A stretch of DNA of 64,000 nt, taken from assembly GCA_963729075.1 (NCBI GenBank), contig CAVSMU010000014.1:124001-188000 (forward strand), in the 5' to 3' direction. The position numbers were made by a program, and so were the translations under genes. How positions within the stretch are numbered: position 1 is the first letter of the stretch; every line of letters starts with the position of its first letter. The notes beneath the pieces are model-generated. The model worked only from the letters and a program-made list of their open reading frames with translations, did no database searches and was not told where the DNA came from. This document shows, piece after piece, positions 61,841-64,000 of this stretch. This stretch comes from WHSW01 sp963729075 (lineage in GTDB: Bacteria > Actinomycetota > Thermoleophilia > Solirubrobacterales > 70-9).

Positions 61841-64000
61841 CTAGCCCAGGTCTTCGAGCTCCGCCCGGAAGGACGCGAGCTTGTCGCGCTCGGCCGCGAC
61901 CACGTCTTCCGGCGCCTTGTCAACGAAACCTTCGTTCGAAAGCTTGGACTCGGCGCGCTCGATCTCGGCGCGCAGCTTGCCCCGTCGCTCCTCGATTCGG
62001 GCTCGAACCTGGTCCGGGTCGATCGTGTCCGACGGCAGGATCTCGATGGGACCTATCGTCGTGAGCGCGTCGTCGCCATCGGTCGTCGTCGCGAGCCTCG
62101 CAAGCCTCGGGACGAACTCGGACACGTCGTCGTCGATGCGGGCCTCGAGGACCGTGCCGGCCGGCACTCCGGCGAGATCGCGCCATCGGCGGACCTGGCG
62201 GACCTGCTGAATCGCGATCTCGACCGACAGCGCGCTCGCGGTATCGAGCAGCGATCGATCCGGTGTCGGAAAGTTCGATGCGACAAGCAGCTTCTGGCGA
62301 TCGGGAAGGTAGCCCCAGATCTCCTCGGTCACGAACGGCATGACGGGATGGGCCAGGGCGAGTACCTGCTCCAGCACGAAGAGCAGGTTCGCGGCTGCGT
62401 CCTCGTCACCGTCGTACAGCCGCGGCTTGACGATCTCCAGATACCAGTCGCAGAACTCCGACCAAAAGAACTCGTAGAAGGCGAGGACCGCCTTTGAGAA
62501 GTCGTAATCGTTGAGTCGCCGTTGGATCGACTCAATCGCTTGCTGCAGCCGCGACAGGATCCACCGGTCCTCGAGTCGCTCGGTCCGCGGCTCGGGTGAG
62601 CCGTCGGCGTTGAGCAGGATCAGCCGCGAGGCGTTCCACATCTTGTTCGCCAGGTCCCGCCCCTGCTGGATCCGGTCGACCGAGTAGCGCACGTCCTGGG
62701 TCGATGCCATTGCCAGCAGTCCGAACCGCAGCGCGTCCGCGCCGTGGACCTCGATCTCGTCCAGCGGATCGATGCCCGTCCCGAGTGACTTCGACATCCG
62801 CCGCCCGTCGGGTGCCTGGATGATCGGGGTGATGTAGACGTCGTCGAAGGGCCGCTCGCCGACGAACTCGATCCCCATCATCACCATCCGCGCGACCCAG
62901 AGGAAGAGGATGTCGCGTGCCGTCACCAGCGCATCGGTCGGGTAGAACGCGTCGAGGAGGGGCGCCCCTTCGTCCGGCCAGCCGAGGGTCGCGAACGGCC
63001 ACAGGGCCGACGAGAACCAGGTGTCGAGCACGTCCTCGTCCTGGCGCAGTGCACCCGGGTCGATGCCGCGCTCGCTCGCCTGCTCACGCGCAGCCTCCTC
63101 GGTCTCCGCGACTATCTCCTCGCCCTCGGGCGCGTACCAGACCGGCAGCCGGTGGCCCCACCAGAGCTGGCGCGATATGCACCACGGACGGATGTTGTTC
63201 ATCCAGTCGAGGTAAACGCGCTTGTGCTGCTCGGGCGTGATCCTGACCTCGTCGCGCTCCACCACCGCGATCGCCGGGGCCGCGAGCTCGTCCATGCGGC
63301 AGAACCACTGCAGCGAGATCAGCGGCTCGATCCGTTCGCCCGAGCGGTGCGAGAACGGGACCGAGTGCGTGTACTCCTCCTCGGCCCGCAGGCGGCCCTC
63401 GTCGCGCAGCGCCGCGACCACGGCCTCGTGGGCCTCGGCCGCGGTCATGCCCCCGAACCGCTCCCCCGCCGCGGCGGTCATCCGCCCGTCCTCCCCGATC
63501 ACGGTGATCTCCTCGAGCCCGTGGCGGCGGCCGATGTCGAAGTCGTCAGGATCGTGGCCGGGCGTGATCTTCAGCGCCCCGGTGCCGAACTCAGGATCGA
63601 CGTGCTCGTCGGCGATGATCGGCAGCCGGCGACCGACGAGCGGCAGCAGACAATGGCCGCCGATCAGGCGCCGGTGCCGCTCATCGTCGGGGTGGACGGC
63701 GACCGCGGTGTCGGCGAGCATCGTCTCCGGTCGCACCGTGGCGATCGTGAGCACCTCGTCGGCGCCCTCGATCGGGTAGTCGATCGCATACAGGGTGTCG
63801 GTGACGTCCTGGTTGAACACCTCGAGCTCGGAGATCACGGAGCGCGAGCCGACGTCCCAGTTGACCATGTAGTTGTCGCGGTAGATGTAGCCCTTCTCAT
63901 AGAGCGAGACGAAGACCTTGTAGACGGCGCGCACGTACCCCTCGTCGAGCGTGAACCGCTCCCGGTCGTAGTCGCATGACGCGCCGAGCCGCTTCAGCTG
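61841..64000 (-). CDS. valS: Valyl-tRNA synthetase, C-terminal part (cut by window edge)
   Basis: The frame is open to the right edge; about 150 N-terminal residues with the HIGH motif are outside. Visible are the CP1 editing domain (TVRPETMLADTAVAVHPDDE), WISRQ-type PWCISRQLWWGHRLPVWY, and the KMSKS loop as RRMSKSLGTGIDPLDEI. The anticodon domain and the C-terminal coiled-coil arm (ERRGKLRAEIERAESKL, FVDKAPEDVVAAERDKLASF) are complete. folC follows after the stop. Confidence 0.95.
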   Translation of the reverse strand, partial: QLKRLGASCDYDRERFTLDEGYVRAVYKVFVSLYEKGYIYRDNYMVNWDVGSRSVISELEVFNQDVTDTLYAIDYPIEGADEVLTIATVRPETMLADTAVAVHPDDERHRRLIGGHCLLPLVGRRLPIIADEHVDPEFGTGALKITPGHDPDDFDIGRRHGLEEITVIGEDGRMTAAAGERFGGMTAAEAHEAVVAALRDEGRLRAEEEYTHSVPFSHRSGERIEPLISLQWFCRMDELAAPAIAVVERDEVRITPEQHKRVYLDWMNNIRPWCISRQLWWGHRLPVWYAPEGEEIVAETEEAAREQASERGIDPGALRQDEDVLDTWFSSALWPFATLGWPDEGAPLLDAFYPTDALVTARDILFLWVARMVMMGIEFVGERPFDDVYITPIIQAPDGRRMSKSLGTGIDPLDEIEVHGADALRFGLLAMASTQDVRYSVDRIQQGRDLANKMWNASRLILLNADGSPEPRTERLEDRWILSRLQQAIESIQRRLNDYDFSKAVLAFYEFFWSEFCDWYLEIVKPRLYDGDEDAAANLLFVLEQVLALAHPVMPFVTEEIWGYLPDRQKLLVASNFPTPDRSLLDTASALSVEIAIQQVRQVRRWRDLAGVPAGTVLEARIDDDVSEFVPRLARLATTTDGDDALTTIGPIEILPSDTIDPDQVRARIEERRGKLRAEIERAESKLSNEGFVDKAPEDVVAAERDKLASFRAELEDLG

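Overview
This is a 64 kb, very GC-rich chromosomal segment of an actinobacterium. The gene content and order (rplU-rpmA-obgE-proB-proA-nadD-rsfS; mreB-mreC-mreD-PBP2-rodA; hrcA-dnaJ-prmA; phoH-ybeY-era; HisIE next to trpE/trpG), the GC richness and the type of tRNA-linked PD-(D/E)XK gene suggest the class Thermoleophilia (Solirubrobacterales-like). That placement is inference; no marker was searched. Most genes lie on the minus strand in tightly packed operons, often with 1-4 bp stop/start overlaps.

Layout. 1-4.0 kb: end of proline dehydrogenase and P5C dehydrogenase (proline breakdown), converging on an HtrA-type protease. 4.0-9.2 kb: hisIE-trpE-trpG and trpD-trpC, with a plus-strand RidA gene between the halves. 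9.2-14 kb: era, ybeY, phoH (carrying an intein), yqeY, murI. 14-17.8 kb: hrcA-dnaJ-prmA-membrane protein; the last two are frameshifted. 17.7-24 kb: peroxiredoxin, two MaoC/hot-dog dehydratases, an NTF2-like protein, a polysaccharide deacetylase, lepA, murJ. 24-29.4 kb: rpsT, holA, a MITE, comEC, comEA, acylphosphatase. 29.4-39.3 kb: leuS and an accessory stretch (FMN reductase, YceI/MarR pair, MBL hydrolase, M14 peptidase, orphan antitoxin remnant, tRNA-Ala). 39.3-49.4 kb: decayed PD-(D/E)XK gene, a phosphatase-like lipoprotein, the obgE operon, a frameshifted nuclease, and an AbiEi/DUF559 gene set exactly between two palindromes. 49.4-64 kb: rpmA-rplU-rne, the rod-shape operon, maf, ndk, a zinc-ribbon membrane protein, an amidase, folC and the truncated valS.

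Most notable: (1) the PhoH intein has all the hallmarks of a class 3 (WCT) intein plus both LAGLIDADG motifs; (2) a 164-bp palindromic MITE with a TAA target duplication, in which every transition between the arms has the same strand polarity; (3) a nuclease-like gene whose start codon is in the loop of one palindrome and whose stop codon is in the loop of a near-identical one; (4) four conserved genes (nadD, rne, maf, folC) have no ATG/GTG/TTG at the conserved start but do have CTG; (5) about a dozen single-base frameshifts are concentrated in seven genes, so either local decay or assembly error must be resolved before functional claims; (6) a dispersed repeat has split a membrane-protein gene.
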